Assembly: GCA_947647645.1 (NCBI GenBank)
Contig: CANSLE010000048.1
Coordinates: 1 to 11,722, forward strand
DNA length: 11,722 bases
Direction of reading: 5' to 3'
DNA from: an uncultured Microbacterium sp.
Lineage (GTDB): Bacteria > Actinomycetota > Actinomycetes > Actinomycetales > Microbacteriaceae
The position numbers were made by a program, and so were the translations under genes. This document shows positions 1 through 6,277 of this stretch, in pieces (positions within the stretch are counted from its first letter, which is position 1; each line of letters starts with the position of its first letter). The notes beneath the pieces are model-generated. The model was given only the letters and a program-made list of their open reading frames with translations. It ran no database searches and was not told the DNA's origin.

Positions 1-364
1 CTCATCGGACGCTAAACGGCGCCGAAACCACGACACCTACCGCCGCGATTCACAGCCGACGCCCGAGAACCAGGCGCCGAACCACAGCGCCGATACCACG
101 TCGCTTCTAGTCGAGGACGAGCCCATCGGGCGCACGGAACGGAGTCCCAAATGAGACGCATTGCAGAGCTGAGGGGATGTCCGGTCGCCCGAGGTGACGG
201 ACCGAGATCCGCTTCAGCGTCTGCCGCGCGATCACCCTCCGGCTCGGAGGAGCCGCCCATCCCAGGGCGAGTCTTCGCGAGCGTCTTCACCCACCGTTGC
301 CCACTGAGCGCCCGGAACGCATGCCGCCCTACCTCGGGCGCCCCGCGGACCAGACCGCGAAGAC
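1..364. other. Gene-free upstream stretch
   Basis: I see no gene that can be supported here. Open frames exist on both strands (for example 12-290 minus and 151-393 plus), but their translations are rich in Arg, Pro, Gly and Ser with no recognisable domain. They also lack convincing ribosome binding sites, as expected for chance frames in high-GC DNA. I found no tRNA, clear repeat array or mobile-element end. The stretch may hold distal regulatory sites for the peptide operon that starts at 453, or decayed sequence. Confidence 0.55.
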
Positions 365-412
365 AGCTCGTTCATCTTTTCGTTACGCAGTAGGATGTAA
401 TGCTGATAGAAC
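365..412 (+). promoter_or_regulatory. Probable promoter of the lanthipeptide operon
   Basis: This is the most AT-rich segment upstream of the precursor gene. It contains TAGGAT at 391-396, which fits the actinobacterial -10 pattern TANNNT and would place the transcription start near 403, giving a 5' leader of about 50 nt. No good -35 hexamer stands 16-19 bp upstream, so the promoter may depend on an activator or an alternative sigma factor. The call rests on base composition, position and the single -10-like hexamer. Confidence 0.4.
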
Positions 413-418
413 TGATCT

Positions 419-435
419 GACGAGACGGTCTCGTC
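419..435. promoter_or_regulatory. Perfect 17-bp palindrome upstream of the precursor gene
   Basis: GACGAGAC and GTCTCGTC form a perfect 8-bp inverted repeat around one central G. It lies 5 bp upstream of the GGAGG ribosome binding site and 17 bp upstream of the ATG. The short spacing and dyad symmetry suit a dimeric repressor operator (TetR-type regulators are encoded at 9186-9788 and 10801-11391). With a one-base centre it cannot fold as an ideal hairpin at full length, so a protein-binding site is slightly more likely than an RNA stem. The bound factor is unknown. Confidence 0.55.
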
Positions 436-440
436 GCGTA

Positions 441-445
441 GGAGG
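441..445 (+). promoter_or_regulatory. Strong ribosome binding site of the precursor gene
   Basis: GGAGG lies 7 nt before the ATG at 453. It is the clearest Shine-Dalgarno sequence in the plus-strand operon and it decides the start of the 50-residue precursor against the longer frame that opens at 297. High translation of the substrate gene relative to its enzymes is usual for RiPP operons. Confidence 0.8.
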
Positions 446-452
446 TTCCACT

Positions 453-605
453 ATGTCCGTTGCTGCACTCGCCGGTTCGCACACCGCGTTCGCCAGTTCT
501 GCCGAAGTCGCTGCTTCGGCAGAAGCCGAGGAGCCCGGTACCACGCCGATCATCACCGCGTCGTCCCACGCGTGCATCACCCTCACGGCCTTCTGGGCTT
601 GCTGA
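453..605 (+). CDS. Class V lanthipeptide precursor peptide (LanA)
   Basis: A 50-residue peptide with no Lys or Arg. Residues 1-29 form an Ala/Ser/Glu-rich leader ending in EEPG. Residues 30-50 are a likely core, rich in Thr and Ser (T30, T31, T35, S37, S38, T43, T45) with Cys at 41 and at the C-terminus (C50). The last six residues, TAFWAC, put Thr45 and Cys50 in the i/i+5 spacing of AviMeCys rings. From memory, cacaoidin ends TASWGC and thioviridamide TVAFHC. Expected processing is Ser/Thr dehydration, a lanthionine or methyllanthionine at C41, oxidative decarboxylation of C50 with closure onto dehydrated T45, then leader removal. The leader/core boundary (perhaps after G29) is inferred. It is first in the operon with the best ribosome binding site and is followed by a stable hairpin. 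Family assignment rests on the core pattern plus the neighbouring enzymes. Confidence 0.85.
   Translation: MSVAALAGSHTAFASSAEVAASAEAEEPGTTPIITASSHACITLTAFWAC
497..524 (+). repeat. 11-bp perfect inverted repeat inside the leader-coding sequence
   Basis: TTCTGCCGAAG and CTTCGGCAGAA are perfect reverse complements separated by six bases (TCGCTG). They cover codons 15-24 of the precursor (the SSAEVAASAE stretch). In the mRNA this would fold into a strong hairpin inside the coding sequence. The repeated GCxGAAG codons also reflect the Ala/Glu repetition of the leader, so coincidence from codon composition is possible, but an 11/11 match is well above what that alone explains. Confidence 0.6.
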
Positions 606-1813
606 GACTCACGGGTGGGGACCAGAGGGCTTGGTCCCCACCCCCGGTTGAACACATCCGCTTGGACAATGGTGTCCAGCTTGTTCACGCGACCCGAGAG
701 CATCCGCTCAGCGCCATCTGCGTGCTGCACCGGTTCGGCTTCATAGACGACCTTCCGGGCAAGCCCGGCTTCGCACATCTGCTGGAACACCTTGCATCCG
801 CCGCCGACTTTTCGGGAGAGACGGTGGCGAACGCTGCGCATCTCAACGGACGAACCCGGTTCGACTCCATCGATTTCTATGCGGTGGCAGACGACAGCGA
901 TGTCGACCAGGTAGCTCGTCACATGGTCGCAAGATTCGCGGTCCCACCCTCGCGTGCTCAGCTCGGCGCCCAGCAAGCGGTGGTGACTGCAGAAATAGAA
1001 GCGAACGTGACCGGTACCAGGTTGGGCGGATTTCCCTGGACCGAACTTCCCGCCGCACTTTTCAAAGACTGGGCACATTCGCACAACGGTTACGGCACCG
1101 TAGACGCGGTTCGACTTGTGTCGCTTGACGAGGCGATCGACGGGTTCGCTGAGATACGACGGCGCGGACTCACCGTCGCGGTGGTGGGCTCTGTCAGCAC
1201 TCGCGACGCAGTGATGCGCGTCTGCGAGACAGTCCCGGGAGTCAACGGCGAGAGCTCACGACCGGCCCCGGACTTCATCGACACTGATAGGACAGCTACG
1301 GCACACGCATCTGACGGATTGAACGCTCTCGCGTTAGGCGCTTTCCCTCCTGACGTCAGCGACCTTGCCGCTGCCCGTGTCGTTGCGCGCATACTGAAGC
1401 GCCAGAAGCCGCCAAGCCCGAACTCACTGTCGGAAGATCTCGGCGTCGGCTTTTTCGGCCGGTTCTCGTCACAAGGTTTGGAACCTCTCATCAGCACCAC
1501 CATCATCGAAGGAATCCCGGAGGTTGAGGCCCACGTCGCCCACTTGCGGAAGGCTCTGTACGCCGTCGAATCGACCCCGACGGATCTCCTGGAGAGAGAG
1601 CTGGAGGATGAGGTTCTCGACCTTGGTGCGACAGTCGATGACTCGGTCACGTTCGCACGGCATCTCGCGGTCATGGCACACCTCACCGGCGGACCCGCGC
1701 GTGCGTTGCAGTCAGCACATCAGATCGCGACCAACGACGTGCGCCGAGTGGCAGCTGCGCTCGCACGAGGCCCCATCGGGGCGCTCAGTCGTCTAGGCGC
1801 CGTAGCCAGATGA
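572..1813 (+). CDS. M16-family zinc metallopeptidase, catalytic partner
   Basis: Pitrilysin/M16-like protein, up to 413 residues. The inverted zinc motif HLLEH is at residues 69-73, preceded by the typical GFAHLLEHL context, and the third metal ligand is probably E141 or E143 in AEIEAN. The N-terminal half matches an M16 peptidase domain (LDNGVQLVH near residue 31). The C-terminal half has a degenerate equivalent of the M16 C-domain (SEDLGVGFFGRFSS near 290), lacking the usual Arg/Tyr substrate-binding pair. That pair is present in the next gene, so the two proteins probably form one heterodimeric protease that removes the leader. The start is uncertain: ATG 572 overlaps the precursor gene, TTG 599 overlaps its stop, TTG 662 begins just at LDNG, and none has a clear ribosome binding site, so coupling to the precursor is likely. 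The stop overlaps the next start (ATGA). Confidence 0.85.
   Translation: MHHPHGLLGLLRLTGGDQRAWSPPPVEHIRLDNGVQLVHATREHPLSAICVLHRFGFIDDLPGKPGFAHLLEHLASAADFSGETVANAAHLNGRTRFDSIDFYAVADDSDVDQVARHMVARFAVPPSRAQLGAQQAVVTAEIEANVTGTRLGGFPWTELPAALFKDWAHSHNGYGTVDAVRLVSLDEAIDGFAEIRRRGLTVAVVGSVSTRDAVMRVCETVPGVNGESSRPAPDFIDTDRTATAHASDGLNALALGAFPPDVSDLAAARVVARILKRQKPPSPNSLSEDLGVGFFGRFSSQGLEPLISTTIIEGIPEVEAHVAHLRKALYAVESTPTDLLERELEDEVLDLGATVDDSVTFARHLAVMAHLTGGPARALQSAHQIATNDVRRVAAALARGPIGALSRLGAVAR
613..643 (+). terminator. Hairpin after the precursor gene: partial terminator or mRNA stabiliser
   Basis: GGGTGGGGACC (613-623) pairs perfectly with GGTCCCCACCC (633-643) around a 9-nt loop, giving an 11-bp, very GC-rich stem that begins 8 nt after the precursor stop codon. 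No T-tract follows, as is common for actinobacterial terminators. Such a stem between a lanthipeptide precursor gene and its enzyme genes typically lets only part of transcription continue, or protects the short precursor transcript from 3' decay. It also lies within the 5' end of the next reading frame if that gene starts at 572 or 599. Confidence 0.7.
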
Positions 1814-2721
1814 GCGTGCCTACCGTCGTTGCGCTCGAGGCGCGTCACGCTGTGCTCACCAGCTTTCTCGTCTCCGTCAGAATCGAGGCCCCGGATCAAC
1901 CCGCACAGGAGCGGCTTTCTGTCGCGCTCAATGGGTGGCGCGCGTCGTCCGCCCCGATGATCTTTCGGGTTTCGGCGGAACGGAGTAGCGTCACAACGCG
2001 AGTCTCGGCACCGGACCCCTCGGCCGATGCCGCACTTCTCGCGACTCTGCGGGCGATTCTTGAGGTCCTACCCGGCCGCCCGCTCCGCACTCTCATCGTC
2101 ATGCGCGGCTCAAGCAGTGCCGACGTGATACGCAGCATGTTGTGGCCCTCAGGTCTCGAGCTATGGCGGCCTGGGTTCGAACCTGCAGCGACAGCCGGCT
2201 TCACGCTCAGCCGATCTGGGACGGATCGTTTCCACGCAGCGTTGACATTCACCGGTGCGCCGCCGGGCAGCCAACTCTACGCGGTCGAGAATCTGGTCGC
2301 GTCGGTCTGGATGGGATCGCGGGATTCGGTCGCCATGCGCCGTCTTCGAGAGGAGGCGGGGTTGGTGTACTTCCCGTTCATGAATTACGACTGGCACGCT
2401 GCTTCCCCGGCATGGCATTTGAGTTTCGAAGGAGATTGGGCAAGGCGCGCCGAATTGCGCAGGCAAATACGGGAGACGACCTCCTTTGTGCCGCCGACAT
2501 CCGACCTGGCTCAGCACATCGCGAACACGCTGCGTTCACTCGACGCAGTCGAAATCTCTCCCGAGGCGCATCTTGCCCTCGGCCAACAGCTTGCGAGCCG
2601 CGGACTGAATAGCAGCTGGTTAGGAACGTTTCGACATGCCATCTCTCTCGTCAACGAGCGGTCCTTCACTCTGGGCTGGATCTCAATGATGAATAGAATC
2701 CAGGAGCACCTCGATGACTGA
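1810..2721 (+). CDS. M16-like non-catalytic partner subunit
   Basis: A 303-residue protein starting at the ATGA overlap with the preceding gene. It has no HxxEH zinc motif. Residues 170-190 read as an M16 C-terminal domain segment (RRLREEAGLVYFPF, 177-190) with the Arg and Tyr that in active M16 enzymes hold the substrate backbone. It is shorter than a full two-domain M16B chain, and its first ~100 residues only loosely resemble the N-domain. Paired with the upstream zinc-bearing protein it would complete one bipartite active site, as in mitochondrial processing peptidase and bacterial M16B heterodimers. Likely role: leader cleavage of the lanthipeptide. It shares 8 bp (ATGACTGA) with the decarboxylase gene. 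Family membership is fairly sure; the dimer is inferred. Confidence 0.75.
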   Translation: MSVPTVVALEARHAVLTSFLVSVRIEAPDQPAQERLSVALNGWRASSAPMIFRVSAERSSVTTRVSAPDPSADAALLATLRAILEVLPGRPLRTLIVMRGSSSADVIRSMLWPSGLELWRPGFEPAATAGFTLSRSGTDRFHAALTFTGAPPGSQLYAVENLVASVWMGSRDSVAMRRLREEAGLVYFPFMNYDWHAASPAWHLSFEGDWARRAELRRQIRETTSFVPPTSDLAQHIANTLRSLDAVEISPEAHLALGQQLASRGLNSSWLGTFRHAISLVNERSFTLGWISMMNRIQEHLDD

Positions 2722-3286
2722 CCCCGCAGCGACCCCTTTCAGGCCGCCCGCCATTTCATCGAGGTGCGTGACTTTTTTGGTGACCGGGTGCGTATCGGCC
2801 GCGTTGGTTCCGTTCTGGATGAACTGGGCAAGAATGGCGTACCCAGCCGTGACGTTCAACGTCAACCTGACCCGAGCTGCACAGCAGTTCGTTTCCGTGT
2901 CGGCGCTGAGCCATCTTGTGAACGGCGCCGCGCTGGTGGACACCTGGGACGCAGCCATGCCCGGCCAGGCGGTTCACCGCGACCTCGTTCGTCAGGCCGA
3001 TGCGTGGGTGATCTATCCCGCCTCACTCAACACCACGAGCAAGCTCGCTTGCGGTATTGCCGACAGCCCATCATTGGCGGCGCTGCAGACGACTGAGCGC
3101 CCCATCGTGGTCGCACCCGCGTACCCGGAAGGAGCGCTCGAGAACCCCCTCGTCAACGAGAACGTCGAGCGCCTTCGGTCCAGGCCGAACATCCGATTCG
3201 TGGGAGATCGGGATCTCACCGACCGCGGAATCGACCTCCCAACGGTCTTCGCGACACTCGCGGATGCGGAGCAGACAGCACCGTGA
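2714..3286 (+). CDS. EpiD-type flavin-dependent peptidyl-cysteine decarboxylase (LanD)
   Basis: A 190-residue flavoprotein of the HFCD family (EpiD, MrsD, TvaF; also the decarboxylases of class V clusters), usual length for the family. Visible landmarks are the N-terminal nucleotide-binding strand VTFLVTGCVSAAL (19-31), a catalytic-type His at 88 (GQAVHRDLV), the PASANT-like motif PASLNT (102-107) followed by TSKLACGIADS, and a substrate-clamp region PAYPEGALENP (135-145). It should bind FMN or FAD and oxidatively decarboxylate the precursor's C-terminal Cys50 to an enethiol, which attacks dehydrated Thr45 to give AviMeCys. The start at 2714 has CAGGAG 7 nt upstream and overlaps the previous stop. 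Its stop overlaps the following GTG (GTGA). PPC decarboxylase of CoA synthesis is ruled out by the single short domain and the RiPP context. Confidence 0.9.
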   Translation: MTDPAATPFRPPAISSRCVTFLVTGCVSAALVPFWMNWARMAYPAVTFNVNLTRAAQQFVSVSALSHLVNGAALVDTWDAAMPGQAVHRDLVRQADAWVIYPASLNTTSKLACGIADSPSLAALQTTERPIVVAPAYPEGALENPLVNENVERLRSRPNIRFVGDRDLTDRGIDLPTVFATLADAEQTAP

Positions 3287-4113
3287 CAGGGCGCCTAATG
3301 CAACTCGTGGCCGCCGGAGAGACTGAGCGACGACGCACCGAGATCTGGTCCGACGGACACCGGCATGAGTGGCGCCGCACAGACAAAGCGCGACCATGGG
3401 GACCGAACGACCCACGCCGCCAGCTAGTCGAGCTCGTCGCTCAGCATCCGGGCACGATTGGGCCACGAATCGAGGCCTCAACTTTGACGTTCGAGGTCCC
3501 ACGCGTGTATCCGCTCGCCTTCGGTGCCGACGGCGCTGACGCGGTCGCGGTTGGTCATGCGCTCGCTCACTTCGCATTCGGCTTACACCAGCATGCCGGG
3601 GAAGCCGTAGAGCCAAGTGATGCACTCGTACGATTGAGAGCGGCTGCTCTGGTTCACCCCGGCGTTCAGACGCATTCCCACGATGTGGAGCGAGCGCTCA
3701 ACGCCTTCGAGTCCGCCAGCGGGCATCGACTGCTCCATGGCGACCTCGGTCTTGCCTCCGTCGTCGCCGTGGACAACTCGTTCGCTGTTGTCACCGGCGA
3801 CCACCTGCGTTGGGGGCCGCGAGAGTTCGATGTCGGGTGGCTTCTCGGAGACCTTCTCGAGCACGCTCGCTTGCGCGGGAGAGATGAGCATGAGCGCCAA
3901 TTCGCCCGAGCGATCGGGCGTGCGTTTGTCGCTGAGCATCTTGGAGCCGATGAGCACCTCGATGACGAGCTCGTTCACAGCTTCCTCGTGTGCCGACTTC
4001 TGAGCCATGCGCTCGACGCCGCCGAGATATCACCAGCTGGCTTCGACACGATCCTGCCGCTGGTCGACGGTGCTGAATCATGGCTGAACGAGCTTCGGGA
4101 GGGAGGGCGCTGA
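3283..4113 (+). CDS. Degenerate APH-fold (pseudokinase-like) protein, possible class V cyclase component
   Basis: A 276-residue protein starting at GTG (GTGA overlap with the decarboxylase stop). The C-lobe has the aminoglycoside-phosphotransferase pattern: HGDLGLASV at 152-160 and RWGPREFDVGWLLGDLLEH at 176-194. Key positions are altered: the metal-binding Asn of the HGDxxxxN motif is Ser159, and in a gap-free alignment the second metal-binding Asp is Thr171 (D173 is two residues on). The N-lobe shows no clear ATP-binding Lys (only K35). It therefore resembles a pseudokinase or a fold reused for another step. Class V systems need a third protein besides kinase and lyase (LxmX in lexapeptide, a proposed cyclase), and this gene may fill that slot; I cannot confirm homology. 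Its stop overlaps the ABC start (TGATG). Confidence 0.7.
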   Translation: MTGRLMQLVAAGETERRRTEIWSDGHRHEWRRTDKARPWGPNDPRRQLVELVAQHPGTIGPRIEASTLTFEVPRVYPLAFGADGADAVAVGHALAHFAFGLHQHAGEAVEPSDALVRLRAAALVHPGVQTHSHDVERALNAFESASGHRLLHGDLGLASVVAVDNSFAVVTGDHLRWGPREFDVGWLLGDLLEHARLRGRDEHERQFARAIGRAFVAEHLGADEHLDDELVHSFLVCRLLSHALDAAEISPAGFDTILPLVDGAESWLNELREGGR

Positions 4114-4748
4114 TGGGCGATGCTGTCGATGTCTCAGGGGTGAGGGTGGTGCACGAAGGACTCACGTTGCTTCGCCCCGTCTCTTTCGCCCTGAATCAAG
4201 GCCAGTGCGCAGCCGTGACCGGGGCGAATGGAACCGGGAAGACGACGCTCCTGCGCGTCCTTGCCGGGACAGTTGCGGCGTCCGGAGGTTCGGCGCTGAT
4301 CAACGGATCCGCCGTCGACGACCGGTCTGTGGCTTACCGGCGCGCGGTGAGTGCCCTCATCGGAGTGCCCGCCTACTACGAGGACCTCACGCTTCTAGAC
4401 CATCTAGAGCTACTTGATCGGCTTTGGCGGGGGGCGGCGAGCACGGCCGTGCTGGACGAACTCGACATGGAGTTCCTCGCCCGCTGCTACCCCCGCGAGC
4501 TGTCGTCCGGGCAGCAGCAGCTCTTCCATCTCGCACTGACGCTGGCTCGCCCCTCGAACGTGCTCATCCTGGACGAGCCCGAGCAAAGGCTGGACCGAGT
4601 GCGTCGCCAGAACTTGGCGGGCATCTTGGCTCGCAGAAAGGCCCTCGGAACCGCCATCGTTCTCGCGACGCACGACGCTGACCTGGCGGAGGCGGTCGCG
4701 ACAACGGTTGTGAACCTCTCTCCAACCGACAAGGATGTGCGGCGTTGA
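4113..4748 (+). CDS. ABC transporter ATP-binding protein
   Basis: A 211-residue nucleotide-binding domain. Walker A GANGTGKT is at 37-44, signature LSSGQQQ at 130-136, Walker B NVLILDEP at 149-156, and H-loop ATHD with His187. The Q-loop Gln appears replaced (VPAYYEDLTL at 85-94, A87 where LPQ would be expected), which is unusual. The start chosen is ATG 4113, overlapping the previous stop by one base, with a GGGAGGG purine run about 8 nt upstream; a longer frame from 4080 would run into the previous gene. It is the partner of the membrane protein next to it, for export of the mature peptide or producer immunity. There is no C39 peptidase domain, so leader removal must be done elsewhere, consistent with the M16 pair. 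Confidence 0.92.
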   Translation: MGDAVDVSGVRVVHEGLTLLRPVSFALNQGQCAAVTGANGTGKTTLLRVLAGTVAASGGSALINGSAVDDRSVAYRRAVSALIGVPAYYEDLTLLDHLELLDRLWRGAASTAVLDELDMEFLARCYPRELSSGQQQLFHLALTLARPSNVLILDEPEQRLDRVRRQNLAGILARRKALGTAIVLATHDADLAEAVATTVVNLSPTDKDVRR

Positions 4749-6277
4749 TCCTTGACGTTCGCCGACCTGACAGCAGCGAACGGCAGACATACCAGTCGCT
4801 GATGTCCGTACGTCGCGAGCACGCGACCGCCAACCACGGCGACCGCGCCTACGTCGTGTACATCGTCGTACTCGTCGTACTCACCGTCGCACCGTCGACC
4901 TTCGCCGCCATCGGCTATCTCCTCGGGCTCCTCGAAGGCAGGATCCCCACACTCGAAATGGGGAGCCTTGGTGTAGCGACGGTGGCCCTCGTGCTTCTTG
5001 CAAGGGTGCGCGGCCCGGTGGCTTCGTCGCTCGCGGACATCGACATCGTCCTACAGGCGCCGTTAGACCGGGCAGCAATCCACGGACGCGGCCTCGTGCT
5101 GTGGACCGTCGCATCCTCAGTCATCGGCGCGGTAGTCGCATCCGTCTTCGGAGCACTGAAACATGGCCTCGCCCTCGAGCAAATCGCCGTGCTACCGCTC
5201 GCAGGTGCCGCAACCGGACTGGGTCTCTACGCCTGGTATCTCGGAGGCCAGTACGCAGCGAGCTATGCGCGTCGCGGCCGGTACCTGTTCGTACTCGCGC
5301 TGGCGGTTGTTGCAGCCGGCGCGGCCTGGCTGGGCTTCCCTGCCGCGAACCCCGCAGCATGGGGGCTGCTGGTCGCCGTACTTCCAAGCTCATCCGCGAT
5401 CATGTTCACGCTCGCCGCGGCGCTTCTCACTGCACTGCTCGTCGCGGTCCTTGCCGCCAACCGAGCCGTGGCGCGGTCCGTGCCGCGGGAGTACTTGCGC
5501 AAGCAAGAGTGGTCATGGGAAGCCGCGAAGGCCGGCGCGGTCACCATGAATCCGCAGCTCGTCGCAGAGGCTGTGGCCCCCGAGCGTAACTACGGACGTC
5601 GGCTCACCCTCACGCATCTCCCTACGTGGCTTCACCCGGCGACGGCGCGCGACCTGCTGGGCGTAGCCCGCAGGTGGCCCAGAATGCTCCTGAGCGTGAT
5701 CATCGCGGGGGGCGGTGCCTACCTCTTCACGACCGATGGCGGGGGCGTGATCCTGTGGCTTCTCGGTGCGGTTCTATTCACCATCGCGGCGCGGTCGAGC
5801 GCAGTCGGGTTACGGGGGCACGCCGCGAATCTGGGCCGTTCGAGCACGCTTGAACGCCACTCCGTCGGTTCTCTTTTGGCGCATCTCCTGGTGCCTGCCA
5901 TGGTGTTGGCTTGTGGCAGTGTCATCGGGTTGGTCTTGGCCTGGGTACTGGGTTCCGCGCCGACCCTCGGCTGGCTCTACGCCCTGCTGGTAGCCGCAAT
6001 CAGTCTGCTCGCACAGGGTGTTCCCGCTTACTCGACCCAACTCCCGGTCTACCTCGTAGGACCTATCATCACTCCCGTGGGAGACCTGTCGGCCCTTGCG
6101 ATGAGCGGCTGGTTGATGAGGATCTATCTGCTGACGGCAGCGGCCTCGTGGGCACTCCACAACGCGGCAACCTTCGGATCGCCGTTCCATGTCGTCGCAT
6201 GGGGCGCGTTCTGGTCGGCGCTGGCTGCCACTTGGAGCTGGCAGTCACTCCGCCGGGAGCGAGCGTCACATGGCTGA
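4745..6277 (+). CDS. Polytopic ABC transporter membrane protein
   Basis: A 510-residue integral membrane protein starting at TTG (TTGA overlap with the ATPase stop), with AAGGAT about 9 nt upstream. ATG 4802 is an alternative without a ribosome binding site. I count roughly 12 hydrophobic segments: six in the N-terminal half (about 36-63, 73-89, 116-138, 146-167, 179-198, 205-241), a hydrophilic loop at about 242-310, then about six more to the C-terminus. No enzymatic domain or ATPase motif is present. It resembles the large permease-like proteins found beside ATPases in actinobacterial RiPP clusters (possibly DUF6297, from memory). It should form the channel for peptide export or self-protection. 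It shares 8 bp (ATGGCTGA) with the kinase gene. Confidence 0.85.
   Translation: MILDVRRPDSSERQTYQSLMSVRREHATANHGDRAYVVYIVVLVVLTVAPSTFAAIGYLLGLLEGRIPTLEMGSLGVATVALVLLARVRGPVASSLADIDIVLQAPLDRAAIHGRGLVLWTVASSVIGAVVASVFGALKHGLALEQIAVLPLAGAATGLGLYAWYLGGQYAASYARRGRYLFVLALAVVAAGAAWLGFPAANPAAWGLLVAVLPSSSAIMFTLAAALLTALLVAVLAANRAVARSVPREYLRKQEWSWEAAKAGAVTMNPQLVAEAVAPERNYGRRLTLTHLPTWLHPATARDLLGVARRWPRMLLSVIIAGGGAYLFTTDGGGVILWLLGAVLFTIAARSSAVGLRGHAANLGRSSTLERHSVGSLLAHLLVPAMVLACGSVIGLVLAWVLGSAPTLGWLYALLVAAISLLAQGVPAYSTQLPVYLVGPIITPVGDLSALAMSGWLMRIYLLTAAASWALHNAATFGSPFHVVAWGAFWSALAATWSWQSLRRERASHG

Noticed and set aside
12..393. Open frames on both strands at the left end
   Set aside because: Low-complexity Arg/Pro/Gly/Ser translations without domains or ribosome binding sites; typical chance frames of high-GC DNA.
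383..1084. 233-codon minus-strand frame over the precursor and M16 gene
   Set aside because: Antisense shadow of two genes with strong evidence (zinc motif, RiPP core); its translation has no recognisable family.
572..2721. Pyrroloquinoline quinone (PqqF/G) or general processing peptidase role for the M16 pair
   Set aside because: No other pqq genes nearby, and the pair is embedded between a lanthipeptide precursor and its decarboxylase.
6189..6269. Longer start for the APH kinase
   Set aside because: It would overlap the membrane-protein gene by 89 bp and adds a basic low-complexity tail; ATG 6270 has GGGAG upstream and fits the operon's overlap style.
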